A DNA stretch of 64,000 nucleotides from Trifolium pratense (GCF_020283565.1 NC_060061.1:26573362-26637361); one strand, 5' to 3'. Counted from the stretch's first letter, positions 1 to 11,517 are shown. Made by a program: numbers and translations. The notes: generated by a model from the sequence alone, not told the origin.

Positions 1-71
1 CACTATTGTAAACACTATATAATGGGGTCTTCCCATAGCATCAAGGCAAGCTAACACAATTACTCCCTACA
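1..71 (+). repeat. 3' end of the copia 5' LTR (partial)
   Basis: The segment resembles 4401-4491 of the 3' LTR (cactattgta, then an AT-rich TATA-like stretch, then an ending caattactccctaca against caatcactccatca). It stops at CA just before a primer-binding site. The exact LTR border is inferred. Confidence 0.55.
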
Positions 72-73
72 AG

Positions 74-90
74 TGGTATCAGTAGGCCTT
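74..90 (+). other. Primer-binding site of the copia element
   Basis: TGGTATCA at 74-81 is the usual start of a site complementary to the 3' end of initiator methionine tRNA, the common primer of plant copia elements. The following bases (gtaggcc) deviate from the usual continuation. Confidence 0.65.
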
Positions 91-226
91 AATCCAAGGA
101 CCTATTGAGCATTGAAACGCAGTTTTCAAGAAAGATAGTTAGTTACAAAACCGTTACAAAACCGTTACACCATTTTCTTTCCTTCATCATCTTCTTCGTT
201 CCCAAATCAGTTTCTTTCCTTCATCC

Positions 227-1117
227 ATGGCTGAATCTAGCAATTACATGCAGCCTAGTGTTCCAAAATTTGATGGGTACTACGATCATTGGGCGATGCT
301 AATGGAGAATCTTCTCCGATCAAATGAATTTTGGAGTGTTGTTGAGAATGGAGTTACAGTTGCACCTCCCATGGCAACTGCAGATCAACAACGTGCTGCA
401 GATGAGAGTAAGCTTCGTGATCTCAAGGCCAAGAACTTTCTGTTTCAATCCATTGATCGCACGATAATGGAGACCATTCTTGAAAAAGGAACTGCACGTG
501 ACATTTGGGAAGCAATGCGTACAAAGTATCAAGGATCATCAAAGGTAAAGCGTGCTCAATTACAAGCTCTACGTCGTGATTTTGAGATTCTTGCTATGAA
601 AGACAATGAATCAATCAATGATTACTTTGCAAGAACTCTTTCCATTGTTAACAAGATGACAGCTCAAGGTCATAAAATGGAATCAACGGATGTGGTTGAA
701 AAAATCTTGCGCTCGCTGACATCAAGATTCAACTATGTCGTTTGTTCAATTGAACAATCCAATGATGTGACAAGCCTTTCAATTGATGAATTGCAAAGCA
801 GCTTGATTGTTCAAGAACAAAGAATGAAGTTTCAAAGTGACAAAGATGAGGAGCAGGTTTTGAAAGTAACTGGTGGTGGGCGTGGTGAGCGTGGAAGAGG
901 CCGTGGTCGTGGTGGTTCACGAGGTCGAGGGAGAGGAAGGCAAGGTAGCAACAAAGAGAATGTTGAGTGCTACAAGTGCCATAAATTGGGTCACTATCAG
1001 AGTGAGTGTCCCAGCTGGGAAGAGTCTGATGCCAATTTTGCTGAATTCAATGAGCTTGAAGAAGTTCTTTTGATGGCTAAGCAAAACTCAACAGTTCAGA
1101 CAAAAACTGAGGTATGA
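227..1117 (+). pseudogene. copia gag (capsid/nucleocapsid) portion, ended by an in-frame stop
   Basis: A 296-residue frame from the ATG at 227. The N-terminal part (FDGYYDHWAMLMENLL) and the following UBN2-like region (residues about 60-200) are typical of plant copia gag, which forms the cytoplasmic virus-like particle. Residues about 215-245 are rich in RG/GRG repeats. A CCHC zinc knuckle (CYKCHKLGHYQSEC) sits at about residue 247. The TGA at 1115-1117 falls in the same frame as the downstream protease (1145-227 is divisible by three), at a place where the family usually has an aromatic residue just before the protease. It is therefore a nonsense mutation, not a natural gag end. The overlapping 105-302 and minus-strand frames are shadows. 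Confidence 0.9.
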
Positions 1118-3631
1118 TATCTTGACTCTGGTTGCAGCAACCACATGATAGGAAATAAGGAATGGCTGTTTGAATTTGATGATACATTTAGAGAATCTAT
1201 TAGATTGGGAGATGATTCTAGAATGAATGTTATGGGAAAAGGAAAATTGAAGTTGTATATTGGAGGGATCACTCAAGTCATCAGTGAAGTGTATTATCTA
1301 CCTGGGCTTAAAAATAACCTGCTAAGTATAGGCCAATTGCAACAGAAAAACTTAACCATTGTGTTTAAGAAAGATACTTGCAAAGTGTTTCATGAAGAAA
1401 GAGGCTTGATTATGTCAACTCAAATGTCTGGTAATAGAATGTATGTGATTAATGCAACTGTACTTGTCCCTATGTGTATGAAAGCTACCAATGAAATGGA
1501 CTCTCTACTTTGGCACAAGAGATATGGTCACTTGAGTTACAAAGGGCTGAATACTTTGGTTAAGAAAGAGATGGTGAAAGGCCTACCAAACTTGAAAGAA
1601 GATAATGAAGTTTGTTCTGATTGCATGACAGGCAAACAACATAGAGAGGTAATACCAAAGAAAGTGAATTGGAGAGTAACAAAGAAATTAGAATTGGTTC
1701 ACTCTGACATATGTGGACCAATCAACCCTGCTTCAAATGGTGGCAACAAATACTTTGTTACTTTCACAGATGACTTCACAAGAAAGACCTGGGTTGATAT
1801 CTTGCAGAGCAAGGCAAGTGCTTTTGAAAGTTTCAAAAGATTTAAAGCTGTAGCAGAAAAGGAATCTAACTGTCAAATTCTCACTCTAAGGACTGATAGA
1901 GGAGGAGAATTTTTGTCTGAAGCATTCAATAGATTTTGTACAGATCAAGGCATCAAAAGGCAACTTACCACAGCTTATACACCTCAGCAGAATGGTGTTT
2001 CTGAGAGAAAAAACAGAACAATCATGAATATGGTTAGGTGTATGCTAAGTGACAAAAAGGTACCAAAGAAATTCTGGCCAGAAAGTGTTAAATGGGCTGT
2101 GTATGTACTGAATAGAAGTCCTACATTGTTAGTAAAAGATATAACTCCAGAAGAGGCATGGAGTAACATGAAACCCTCTGTGAAACATTTCAAAGTATTT
2201 GGATGTTTGGCTTTTGTTCATGTTCCAGATGCACAAAGAAAGAAACTAGATGACAAGAGCATCAAGTGTGTTCACTTGGGAGTAAGTGAAGAATCAAAGG
2301 CCTATAAACTGTACAATCCAGCTGATAGAAGGATCATAGTTAGTAGAGATGTAGTATTTGATGAATCAAAGGGCTGGAACTGGGGTGAAAATTCTCAAGC
2401 TCAAGCAACTCAGTATGATAACAGTGAAAATGAGGTGTATGAAACAGATGAAGAACCAGCTGCTGGTGAAAATGTTGAAGCAGATCCTCAAAATATCACT
2501 GTACCAGATAGTGAAAGTGATGAGCAATATGAATCAGAAGAGGAATTGCCCCCTAGGGTAATCAGAAGACCTGGATATCTGAATGATTATGTAATTGGTC
2601 AAGAGATTGAAGAAGAAGATCAGTTGCACAATCTAGCTGTATTCTGCAATAATGATGACCCTGCAACATTTGATGAAGCTGTGAAACATGAGGTATGGAG
2701 GAAAGCAATGGATCAAGAAATTGAGTCCATTGAAAAAAATGACACATGGGAACTAACTGAGTTACCAGCTGGAAGTAAGAAAATTGGAGTAAAATGGATA
2801 TATAAGACAAAGTTGAATGAGAAAGGAAAGATTGAAAAGTGTAAGGCAAGACTTGTAGCAAAAGGATACTCTCAGAAATATGGAATAGATTTCAAAGAAG
2901 TTTTTGCTCCTGTAGCTAGATGGGACACCATAAGAACTATACTCTCCATTGCAGCCTCCAAAAGTTGGATGGTTTATCAACTTGATGTCAAAAGTGCTTT
3001 TCTACATGGAGAACTTAGTGAAGATGTATATGTTGAGCAGCCTTTAGGGTATCAAGTTGGTCAGAAAAATCAAGTGTACAAGTTAAGAAAGGCCTTATAT
3101 GGATTGAAGCAAGCTCCAAGAGCATGGTACAGCAAGATTGAAGCATACTTCAGTAGAGAAAAATTTGAAAAGTGCTCACATGAACATACTTTGTTTGTGA
3201 AGCAACTTGAAGGGAAGATACTGATAGTGAGCTTGTATGTTGATGACTTAATATACACAGGAAATGATGATAATTTGGTCAGTGAATTCAAGAGATCCAT
3301 GAAAGACAATTTTGCCATGACAGACTTAGGCAAAATGAGGTACTTTCTTGGTGTGGAAGTAATTCAAGACAGCAGAGGAATCTTCATTAATCAGCAAAAG
3401 TATGCCACTGAGATCTTAACTAGATTCAACATGGATTCATGTAACTCTGTGTGTAGCCCTATTGTGCCTGAGACCAAATTAATCAAGGATGAAAGTGGAA
3501 AAGGTGTTGATTCTACTCAGTTTAAACAGATAGTGGGTTGTTTGATGTACCTCACAGCCACTAGGCCTGACTTGTGCTATTCAGTGTGTTTAATTGCAGA
3601 TATATGGAGAGGCCAACAGAGATCCATTTAG
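1118..3631 (+). pseudogene. copia protease-integrase-reverse transcriptase portion, frameshifted at its end
   Basis: It continues in the gag frame directly after the TGA. In order: the protease active site DSGCSNHM (about 1124-1147), the integrase zinc region ([13 protein letters not shown] and a CSDCMTGKQ cysteine pair, near 1510-1640), the DDE integrase core ([24 protein letters not shown]), then reverse transcriptase with [22 protein letters not shown] and the catalytic [10 protein letters not shown] (near 3235). The end of the frame ([11 protein letters not shown]) is out of register. The expected C-terminal RT text resumes in another frame at about 3597, consistent with a single-base loss near 3595. 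Confidence 0.92.
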
Positions 3632-4197
3632 CTGCAGCAAAAAGGATTCTCGGATATCTTAAGGGAACCATGAAGTATGGAATTCTTTATGAAAGTGGAG
3701 AGGTTGCGATTAAGCTTGAAGGTTGGACTGATTCTGATTATGCAGGAGATAGTGATGACAGGAAAAGCACATCTGGCTACATTTTCAAGGTTGGCTCTGG
3801 TGCAATCTCATGGTCTTCTAAGAAACAGCTAATTGTGACCTTGTCCACCACTGAGGCAGAGTATGTAGCTGCAGCCTCCTGTGCCTGTCAGGCTGTATGG
3901 CTAAGGAAGATATTGGAGCAACTAGGGCAAGAACAGACAAGTGCAAATACCATCTTCTGTGACAATAGCTCTTCAATAAAACTGTCAAAGAATACAATCT
4001 TGCATGGCAGGTGCAAGCACATTGATGTGAGATATCATTTCTTAAGGGATTTGACAAAGCAAGGTATAGTAGAACTGGTCCATTGCAGCACAGGTGAACA
4101 AACTGCTGACATTATGACCAAGCCTCTCAAGCTGGAGTCATTTGTGAAGTTGAGATCCAAACTTGGAGTGTGTGATGTTACCAACTCCAATGCTTAG
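3574..4197 (+). pseudogene. copia C-terminal RT / RNase H portion in a shifted frame
   Basis: From about 3597 this frame reads [18 protein letters not shown], the usual RT-RNase H connector. It is followed by RNase H motifs: DSDYAGDSDDRKSTSGY, SSKKQLIVTLSTTEAEYVA, a CDNSS motif, and the terminal HIDVRYHFLRDL and TADIMTKPL. The frame differs from the upstream one (3574 against 1145, modulo 3), so this piece is not translated with the rest. The first few residues of the open frame, before 3597, are out of register and not meaningful. Confidence 0.9.
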
Positions 4198-4296
4198 CTT
4201 AATGTTTGTGTACTATAGCTGGTTGTAATTGCATATTGTTTTGTAGTTTTGATATGTTGTAATCTGATTAGACAATGCTCAGATTAGGGGAGCATA

Positions 4297-4491
4297 TGTT
4301 AGGAGTATGTAAGCGCGCGCGCACGCCTATGGGCTTGATTGGTTGGGCCTGGCCTTGGCAAGCTTGTTGCTTGCGCCTTAAGTAAAGGTTGGCTTGGCTT
4401 CACTATTGTACATGCATATAAAATAATTACTCATGCATATAAAATAATTCCTCCGAGCAATTTTAGATGTTTTCAATCAATCACTCCATCA
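4297..4491 (+). repeat. copia 3' LTR (about 195 bp)
   Basis: It begins TGTTAGGAGTATGT just after a purine-rich tract (agattaggggagca, 4280-4294) and ends CA at about 4491. It contains an unusual CG run (gcgcgcgcgcacgcc) and duplicated catgcatataaaataatt units with TATA-like character. The right border was set by comparison with 60-71 and is uncertain. Confidence 0.6.
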
Positions 4492-5390
4492 ATTGCTAAA
4501 AAAACCTATGACTGCGATTTTGAGAAGTGAACAATTTACGACAAAAACAATATTTTTATCCATATGTTTAGAGTAAACCAACTATTTTCATTCAAAAGTC
4601 TCTCCATTACTCAAGTGGAAGGGATGGGCAAGCAGAGGTTTGAGCCCCTCCCTTCCTCTTGTTATCATATACTATAAACATACATAAATTAACAAGTTTG
4701 CACATGTTAAGAAGCTTAAATTAGCAAGTTTGTATTGAAACTTGTGTATTTTATTTTAAATATATAATTTTTTAATAAATAATTTTTTATTTTTCAATAA
4801 AAAATTACTACTATTGGTTGCTTTAACATGTACAATGTTGCACATGTTAGACAAACCCTACTAATAATATATAACCATTATTCCAAGCGACAGTTGCAAA
4901 TGTTCTGTTTGTTCAGTGATAGAATTAAATGCGTATAACTTCGTGTGTATAATAATTAATAACATATTTTAGTTTAATTTATTTTTGCGTGTTAACTATT
5001 TTGAGGCTCTAGTAATTTGAAGTTCAGTCAAAAAGTAAGTAAAAATTAATTAAAAATTATCTCACACATATGAATCAAATTCAGATTCTCTCAAACGATC
5101 TAACTAAAAAAATTTCCTTTAACTTATATCCTTATAAAAATTAAAAATATGCGTTAAATTTATTATTTTTTTAACATGTGTGCTCAAAGCTAAAAAGATT
5201 AAAAAAAAATAATTAAAGATCAAGGAAGTATTACATTTTTCGGCCCTCTGTTTATAAATTTTTGGACCATCCCTTGTAACACCCGGATTTTTCGTTAGTG
5301 TTATTTTTATTTAATTATGTGGCATGTTTATGTGTGTGAATTATGTGTTTTATTTGTTAATTAGAATTTTATATAATCATAATAACTGTG
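4492..5390. repeat. AT-rich intergenic stretch with a decayed hairpin-ended MITE (about 4690-4858)
   Basis: No gene is visible. Within it, gcacatgttaagaagc (about 4700) and gctttaacatgt...gcacatgttag (4819-4850) resemble the ends of the element at 38969-39136, with an AT-rich centre of similar length. It is probably an old relative, with no clear TSD. Bases near 4615-4655 carry a weak tRNA-B-box-like string (gaggtttgagccc) that may be a SINE fragment. Confidence 0.4.
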
Positions 5391-5560
5391 AGGACAAAAC
5401 TTATGCACCGTTCCTTAAGTGCAGTTTTTGCTGTTCCCCGATCAAAAACCAACACCTATATAATTATTCCACATCATCTGCTCTTACTTATAACTGCATT
5501 TTCTCTCTCTCTCTCTCTCTCTCTGTTTCGTGCATTGTGTTCCTATTTTTTCTCTTCTTC
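5391..5560 (+). repeat. Left terminal inverted repeat of the MULE
   Basis: Inverted counterpart of about 8250-8426. It contains a (CT)n run at about 5503-5524. Confidence 0.75.
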
Positions 5561-5813
5561 TACTGTTTCCCGCAAAAAGCCTCTATGCTTCCTACACATA
5601 TGTAACTATCGATTCAAACTCCTCTTGTTTTTCATGCACATCCTTCCCTATCCATCCTCTCTCTCTCTCTAATTCCTGCACTCATATTCCCTCTCTATCT
5701 CTCTGTTTTTTTCCACTCATTGCATCCATCAATTCCATATCTTCTTTGGTTAATGTACCCATGAAAATTGCTTCAGACCATTGTTTTATTTTAGTTTAGG
5801 AAGGTACTCCCAG

Positions 5814-7829
5814 ATGGAAAATTCAAGTTTTTCTCCAAACAATGTCAATGAACCATTAGGGAGTGAAGATAAATCTCATGTGAGTTTGAATTCTAATGGT
5901 AAGTATTTTTCTATTCAAATTATTCAATGTTTAAAGAATTTTGAGAGATTGAAACTTAGGAATTAGTCAGATATTGAACAAATTGATAAAAAGAAATTGA
6001 AATTCACAATTGAAAATACCACTATTTCAGTTGTGCTGTGGGTATTGGTTATGAGAGTTTGCGGCTTGCTATTTTGTTTTATTTTGTTGCGTTGTATTGC
6101 CTTTCCTTATACGGGTCATGTGACTGTATTTGCTGGTATTGTATTATTTGTGAGTGTTGGGTGTTGGTCTGACATTTTTGTGAGTGTATGATTGCTTGTT
6201 TTGTCTGGTATGGGTGTGTTTTTGGTGCCGAGCTTTTGTTTTGAGGTAGCACCAGTTTTGGTGTCTTTGCAATTGTTTTGTTTTTGTTGATATTCTATAG
6301 AATAACACTTATCTTCATATTTCTACTCTGAATTTAAAATAGGATGGTACAAATTATATGTATACAAATTAAAGGTTCATATAGTCATAAATAAACTTTT
6401 AATAAAAACACTATAATAGTTAACTTCATAATAATAGTAACATTGAAGCTTTAACAGCTTATAATAACATATGATACCACTATAATAAGTTTAAACTATG
6501 ATAACAACCTATAAATTTATAATAATACTAACATTGAAGCTTTAGCTTACAAACTAGAAAAAACCTATTGTTCAGGTTACATGTTGACTTATTGTTTTTG
6601 CTTATAATATATGTTAACTTATTGCTTGTTTATAAAATATTGAGTTAACTATTTAATCATTCAATTTATATATTTCCTTTTTTTTTGACAAAATTTATAT
6701 ATTTCCTTATTCAAAGTTAAATGGAATGATAACATTGAGCGTGAACTAACTAAAGAAGACATAATTCCATATGTGGGTATGAAGTTTGATACGGAAGATC
6801 ATGCATATAGATTTTATAATGTATATGTTGGCTTTGCTGGTTTTAGCATTAGAAAAGATTGGAGAAACAAAAGCAAATTAGATAATGAGACAGTGATGTC
6901 TCGAAAGTTTGCGTGTTTTAAAGAAGGCTTTAAGAAGATCAAAGATTATGATGATAAAGTGTCTCGTAAAGATATCAGAACCGGATGTTTAGCACATGTT
7001 GTCATCAGTCGGGAATTGAGTGGAAAATATGTTGTTACATCTTTTGTAAAAGACCATAATCATGAGCTTGCATCCCCTAGAAGTAAGCATAAATTACCAT
7101 CACAAAGGAGGGTTTCTGCCGCTCAAGCAGCTGAGGTAGAAATGGCAAACCGATCTGGTATACGACAAAAATTGATTTTTGAGTTTATAAGTCAACACGT
7201 TGGAGGGAGGGAGAATGTTGGCTGCACTTCTAAAGATATTAGCAATCATTTAACCGCGAAGAGGATGAAGGAAATGAAGGAAGGTGAAGCATATACTCTA
7301 CTTCATTATTTTAAATCAAAGCAAACTGAGAATCAATCATTCTTTTATGATATTCAACTCGATGTTGATAAGCAAATAACAAACATTTTCTGGGCAGATG
7401 CTAAAATGGTTTTGGATTATGTTTATTTTGGAGATGTAGTGTGTTTTTATACGACATACCGCACTAATAAGAATTTACGACCATTTGCTCCTTTCATTGG
7501 ATTCAACCATCATAAAGAAAGTGTGTTATTTGGTGCAGCACTGTTATATGATGAAACTGCTGCATCATTTGAATGGTTGTTCAAGACTTTTCTTAAGGCA
7601 ATGTGTGGAAAAAAGCCGAAGACAATTTTCACAGATCAAGATCCTGCCATGGCAAAAGCAATTTCAGAGGTTTTTCCTTAAACATATCATCGTTTATGCT
7701 TGTGGCATTTATTTCAGAATGCACTTAAAAATGTTAATCATGCCTTTAAGAGATCAGATTCTTTTGCTTCAGATTTGAGAAGTTACATTTATGATTTTGA
7801 GTATGAGGATGACTTTCTTACTTTTTGAA
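5814..7829 (+). pseudogene. FAR1/FHY3-related (FRS-like) MULE transposase gene, truncated and interrupted
   Basis: A likely first exon starts at the ATG at 5814 (MENSSFSPNN...) and reaches a good donor, AATG|GTAAGT, at 5898/5899. The main exon starts before 6773; codons from about 6721 already read NIERELTKEDIIPYVGMKF. It encodes a FAR1 DNA-binding domain (YRFYNVYVGFAGFSIRKDW, then FACFKEG, TGCLAH and DHNHEL supplying the C-C-H-H zinc ligands) and a MULE transposase domain (SFFYDIQLD, IFWADAKM, FTDQDPAMAKAI). A TAA at 7679-7681 interrupts the frame. The same frame then reads TYHRLCLWHLFQNALKNVNH and ends at a TGA near 7828, well before the family's C-terminal SWIM zinc finger. It is a decayed transposase of the lineage that gave rise to the FHY3/FAR1 light-signalling factors. 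Confidence 0.85.
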
Positions 7830-8061
7830 AAGGATCAAGTTTTCGTTTTTTTTTAATCTTCTTCGTAAATCATTCCCAAAACATCAGTTCTCAAATAGAT
7901 AGTTACAGAAAACCACTCCAATGCTTTACGGTTTGAATGAGATATGTGTGTTGCAAGTAAAATTGAAAATGAAAGTGGCAACATACTGTCATATTGATCC
8001 CAACTCCCATGACTCAGAACATATATGAGAGGAATAAGTGTTTTTCACACTAAACCAACCG

Positions 8062-8080
8062 AGAGAGGGAGGGAGGGAGG

Positions 8081-8132
<52 letters not shown>
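8062..8132 (+). repeat. (GGGA)n/(GA)n microsatellite
   Basis: A purine run of ggga units passing into pure ga units, inside the right part of the MULE and mirroring the CT runs near the left end. Confidence 0.95.
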
Positions 8133-8137
<5 letters not shown>

Positions 8138-8249
8138 AGTGCAGTTGCAGATAATGGGATTAAAGTGGCCTCAATGTGCTAATTTTTAATGGGTACCTGA
8201 AAGATTTGGAATTTGCACTTTGATTTTCAGCAAAACAGAGGAAGAAGAG

Positions 8250-8426
8250 AGCAAATAATTGTGCACGAAACAGGAGAAAAAGAGAGAAAGTAGGATCGCA
8301 TGAAATAGAGAGAGAAAATGCAGTTATGAGTAATAGTAGGTGATGTGGAATAGTGATACATGTGTTGTTTTTTTATTGGAAAACAGCAAAAACTGCACTT
8401 AAGGAACTGTGTATAAGTTTTGTCCT
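8250..8426 (-). repeat. Right terminal inverted repeat of the MULE
   Basis: The reverse complement reads the same series of short blocks as 5391-5560. The outermost 45 bases differ at only a few positions. Confidence 0.75.
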
Positions 8427-10250
8427 AAGTGTGAGGGTGGGGTGTTGGCCAATTTAGTGGGGGTATGCTTATTTAGGCCCATTTAAGTTAGGAGGATAAA
8501 ATGGTAGTTTGGAAAATGAAGGAAAACCTAGGTTGTAGGTATATAAGGGATAATTTAGAGAGAGTAGTTGAATTTTTTGGAGAAAGAAGGAAAAGGTCCA
8601 TCGTGGCATGATAGGTCTCATCGTGACGATGTATTTGCTTATTTTCTTTAATTTTCGCTCATTTTTCTGTAATTTATTTTACTATTGTTTCTTGGTCAAG
8701 TAACTTCATTCCTTAGGTATTTTTCATGTTTTGGCTATCAAAAAACTAACAAAATAACTAAAAACTAACCTAAAAACTATCTTAAAACATCATATAAATT
8801 TATGTCATCAAGGCCTTATTAGAGATTTGTATCGTAAATTTATTCGTGGATTCTACAATAGACTCAAATTCTATTCAGTTGTGTGGATGTAACTTTGGGC
8901 CTACTACAATAGACTCAAATTTTGTTCAGTTGAATATCAAAAACGTCACATTTGAAGTGGATTCTCTAACTATGGTTAATTAATATGGTTAATTTGGGCT
9001 TACTACTTTAAATGTCTTTCTCAAACATCTATTTCAAAGAGGTGGTCTCTCTTCTCCATCTCCCCTGGATGTAGAACTACAGTCAATCATGTGTATTGCT
9101 AGATTAACCGGTATGGTAACATGTTAGCAAATATTAGACACTCTATTTTAGATTTTAATTATATTGTCTTTGATGTTTTTCCGCTGGAAAAAGTTAACAT
9201 ATGCTCTTATGACATATGTTAATTTTAATGTATCATATAGAAATTTTATATTAATGTACCAGAAAAAAAAATTATATTAATTATGTATTTCTTTTGTTTC
9301 AAGAAGTAAGGGGCACATGTTAGTATAACCAAATTTTATTTTATTTTTGACAGTCAAATAATAATTAGCTAGAATTTTTTTGACCGTTAATACTATATTT
9401 TTTTAATGTTAATTTTATATTAAAGAAATGATAGGTAGAATTTTGAAAGAAAGTAATGAATATGTTATCCACTAATAATGTAAACTCCACCATGCCTCCC
9501 ACCATCATATGCAACGGCATTCTCCTTCCAAAAAGTCTAAAACGAAAATGGTTTATGTCCCCAACTTGTTTCCACTATAGTACTATACTATGCAGCCAGC
9601 CATGCTATTTTTTAAACTTCAAGAAAGCGTTTCAACGCAAATTTGACTTGCGTATATGTCTATGTGTTTTTGTTGGTATGTCAAGTTACTTAGCATTAAA
9701 AGATCGGTAACTACTTCTCTAACCTCACATGAATTGAGGGTACTGTATATACCATTTGCCGACATGATACCAATCAAATTTAGATATATATGTGTCTAAG
9801 TCAAACATAAATAATAGTCTACCAAAAAATAATTTTGACTAATTTAATTTTCAATTAATTATATTTTAAGTTACTACTTTTCATTAATTATATTTTAGGT
9901 TACACATATTCTTATCATGGTAGCCTTATTATCATTTACTAAAACATTTTTCACAAATCTATTCGTTTTTTCTTACGGATTCATCTTTTCTTTCTCCATA
10001 AGATCAAAAAAAATCGTCGGCGCTTCGCTTGTCGCTGCCACTTCACTTGTCGTTGTCGCTGCTTCACTTGTGACCCTTGAAGATCGCCACTTCCTTAGAC
10101 TCCGGAATCACTTCTCCATCATCGGTCACTTCACAATTGTCTTTAAGAATTTTGTTTCGGCTACGTTTATTCCAGAATCGGTTCATCTAGGTAACATTGA
10201 TTTAATTCCTTGAGGGATTTGTAATTGCTATTTGAATTGTTAAATCCTTG
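8427..10250. other. Intergenic, no supported gene
   Basis: AT-rich sequence with scattered short ORFs of no recognisable family (for example 9456-9710 and 9917-10213, low complexity). Two copies of ctacaatagactcaaatt lie about 51 bases apart (8851 and 8902), a small local duplication. No element borders were found. Confidence 0.6.
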
Positions 10251-10284
10251 AGGGATCATTGTAGGGAGCTTTCAGGCTTCAAAT

Positions 10285-10630
10285 ACAGGCATGACCTTGT
10301 TAGAGATGTGCTTTTTGATTTTTTTAGGTGCGCGGGAGTTTCTGCGAAGAGACATCAGTGAACTTCTTGACTGACGCACAAGAAGGGATATCGACACTCC
10401 GCCTAGCGGATGTTTTGGTGTATGGATGGGTAGGAGGAAAACATGCTTGTATAGATTTGACTAGAGTTTTCCCACTTGTGGGACTTGGGATCAGGGATTT
10501 TATTGTGGGGTGGGAAGCCCTCAAAGTTGTTTCAAGCAAAATGACCAAACATTAGAAAGCGTGATCCGACAATCTACACGTTTTTATATTGTTTGCATTC
10601 GACACTTTTGACTTTATAGCATCAGAGACT
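10285..10630 (+). pseudogene. Degenerate coding relic of a repeat-associated legume protein family
   Basis: Codons near 10290-10345 read RDVLFDFFRCAGVSAK. After a frame change the text continues TSVNFLTDAQEG, STLRLADVLVYGWVGGKHAC and FPLVGLG, to about 10553. Beyond a TAG the same frame continues NLHVFILFAFDTFDFIASE, with another stop (TGA) in between. I associate this text (VYGWVGGKHAC...DLT...PLVGL...HVF.PFAFDTFGF) with a high-copy legume family often annotated next to LINE reverse transcriptases. The exact element type is uncertain. No RT is visible here, so this is a short relic with at least one frameshift and two stops. Confidence 0.55.
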
Positions 10631-10887
10631 GTGTAAACCTTATAAAAAGAGTTTAAAAGGTCATGCATAATAATGTTGTTGTCCGTCTACCTTTTTTGTT
10701 CATATGTAATTATTTTATATCTATGTATAAATCTCAATAGAAATTAATCTAACATAGAAGAAGTTTAATTAGCTCATTTTCGACAAATGGATGATAGACT
10801 ATTTTCTTTTATCAATTTAGTTGTCACTATTTTTAATATAACTTTTTAGTAAATATAATATATTTCAATTCTTGGACCAAAAATGTT

Positions 10888-11009
10888 TTTTTTTTAGGAA
10901 GCTAAAATAGTCCACCCAAATTGGCACCAAAGAGAATCGAACCTCAGACCTCAAGAGGAGCACACTCTCAGGTCCCAAGCCAATACCAATGCACCAACCC
11001 AAGTGGGTT
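10888..11009 (-). mobile_element. tRNA-derived SINE, minus strand, with 16-bp TSDs
   Basis: The insert is flanked by identical 16-mers TTGGACCAAAAATGTT at 10872-10887 and 11010-11025. On the minus strand the body starts with a box-A-like ttggtgcattggtattggc region, carries a box B (gaggttcgattctc, complement of about 10929-10942), and ends in an A-run (T-run 10888-10895 on plus). This is the structure of a complete LINE-mobilised SINE. Confidence 0.9.
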
Positions 11010-11025
11010 TTGGACCAAAAATGTT

Positions 11026-11517
11026 AGTCCCACTATTAATTTATATCTAAGTTCACCCCTAATTTATATCATAAATCAAATTCATCGATAATTCAATAAA
11101 TCTAAAATGTATAATTACAACTTCAAGTTTCTTCTAACTCCATTAATCACTTGAGTTTTTACCGGTAAAAGTGTTTAAGTAGCATGAGATCACATATCAC
11201 TGAATTCCCAAGGAGAACATTTATACAACTTAGTTTTATTGATCTTATTTCTTGACTATTTTTTTTACCATCAGTATTCGATCTACTGAACCGCCTAATT
11301 TGGTTTGGGAATCAATTATGGCATCAAGTGATTCTAGTCCCTCGTGATTGCAGTTGTGGGGATCCAGCCGTAGTCCTGTCTACCAAGTCCAAGGTCAATC
11401 ACGATTGAAGCAACTAACAATTGGTTCTTGACTAAATTATTAATCGTGAGTAAATTACGAACTTAGACCTAATCGAGAATATTGTCCAAAGGACTACGAA
11501 GAACATCACCATCGTTC
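11026..11517. other. Intergenic, no supported gene
   Basis: AT-rich spacer. About 11265-11400 (gattctagtccctcgtgattg region) has the look of a degenerate repeat, but neither ends nor TSDs were found. Confidence 0.4.

Larger units (their letters stand above)
1..4491 (+). mobile_element. Ty1/copia LTR retrotransposon, defective, 5' LTR cut by window edge
   Basis: The order is the end of a 5' LTR, a primer-binding site, gag, protease, integrase, reverse transcriptase, RNase H, a purine tract and a short 3' LTR. Integrase lying before RT marks it as Ty1/copia. The coding region is interrupted by an in-frame TGA at 1115-1117 and by a frame change near 3595, so this copy cannot make a full polyprotein. 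The left LTR is only partly in the window, so no TSD can be checked. The two LTR remnants share the string at 1-10 and 4401-4410 but diverge after it, which suggests age or rearrangement. Confidence 0.93.
5391..8426 (+). mobile_element. Mutator-like (MULE) element with long TIRs and a FAR1-type gene
   Basis: The left end (5391 onward, aggacaaaacttatgcacc) is matched inverted at the right end (up to 8426, ending acagttcc...cct). The match continues inward for roughly 150-200 bp, including the shared ccacatca, aactgcattttctctc and tgtttcgtgca strings and CT/GA-rich tracts on both sides. A transposase gene with a FAR1 DNA-binding domain plus a MULE domain lies between them, as expected for a MULE. 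The 9 bases on each side (ataactgtg and aagtgtgag) do not match, so any TSD has decayed or the ends are off by a few bases. Confidence 0.8.

Noticed and set aside
9917..10213. 98-codon ORF rich in hydrophobic residues
   Set aside because: Low complexity, no domain and no upstream or downstream gene signals.
11265..11400. Possible SINE or solo repeat around ctagtccctcgtgattg
   Set aside because: No box B, tail or duplications could be identified.
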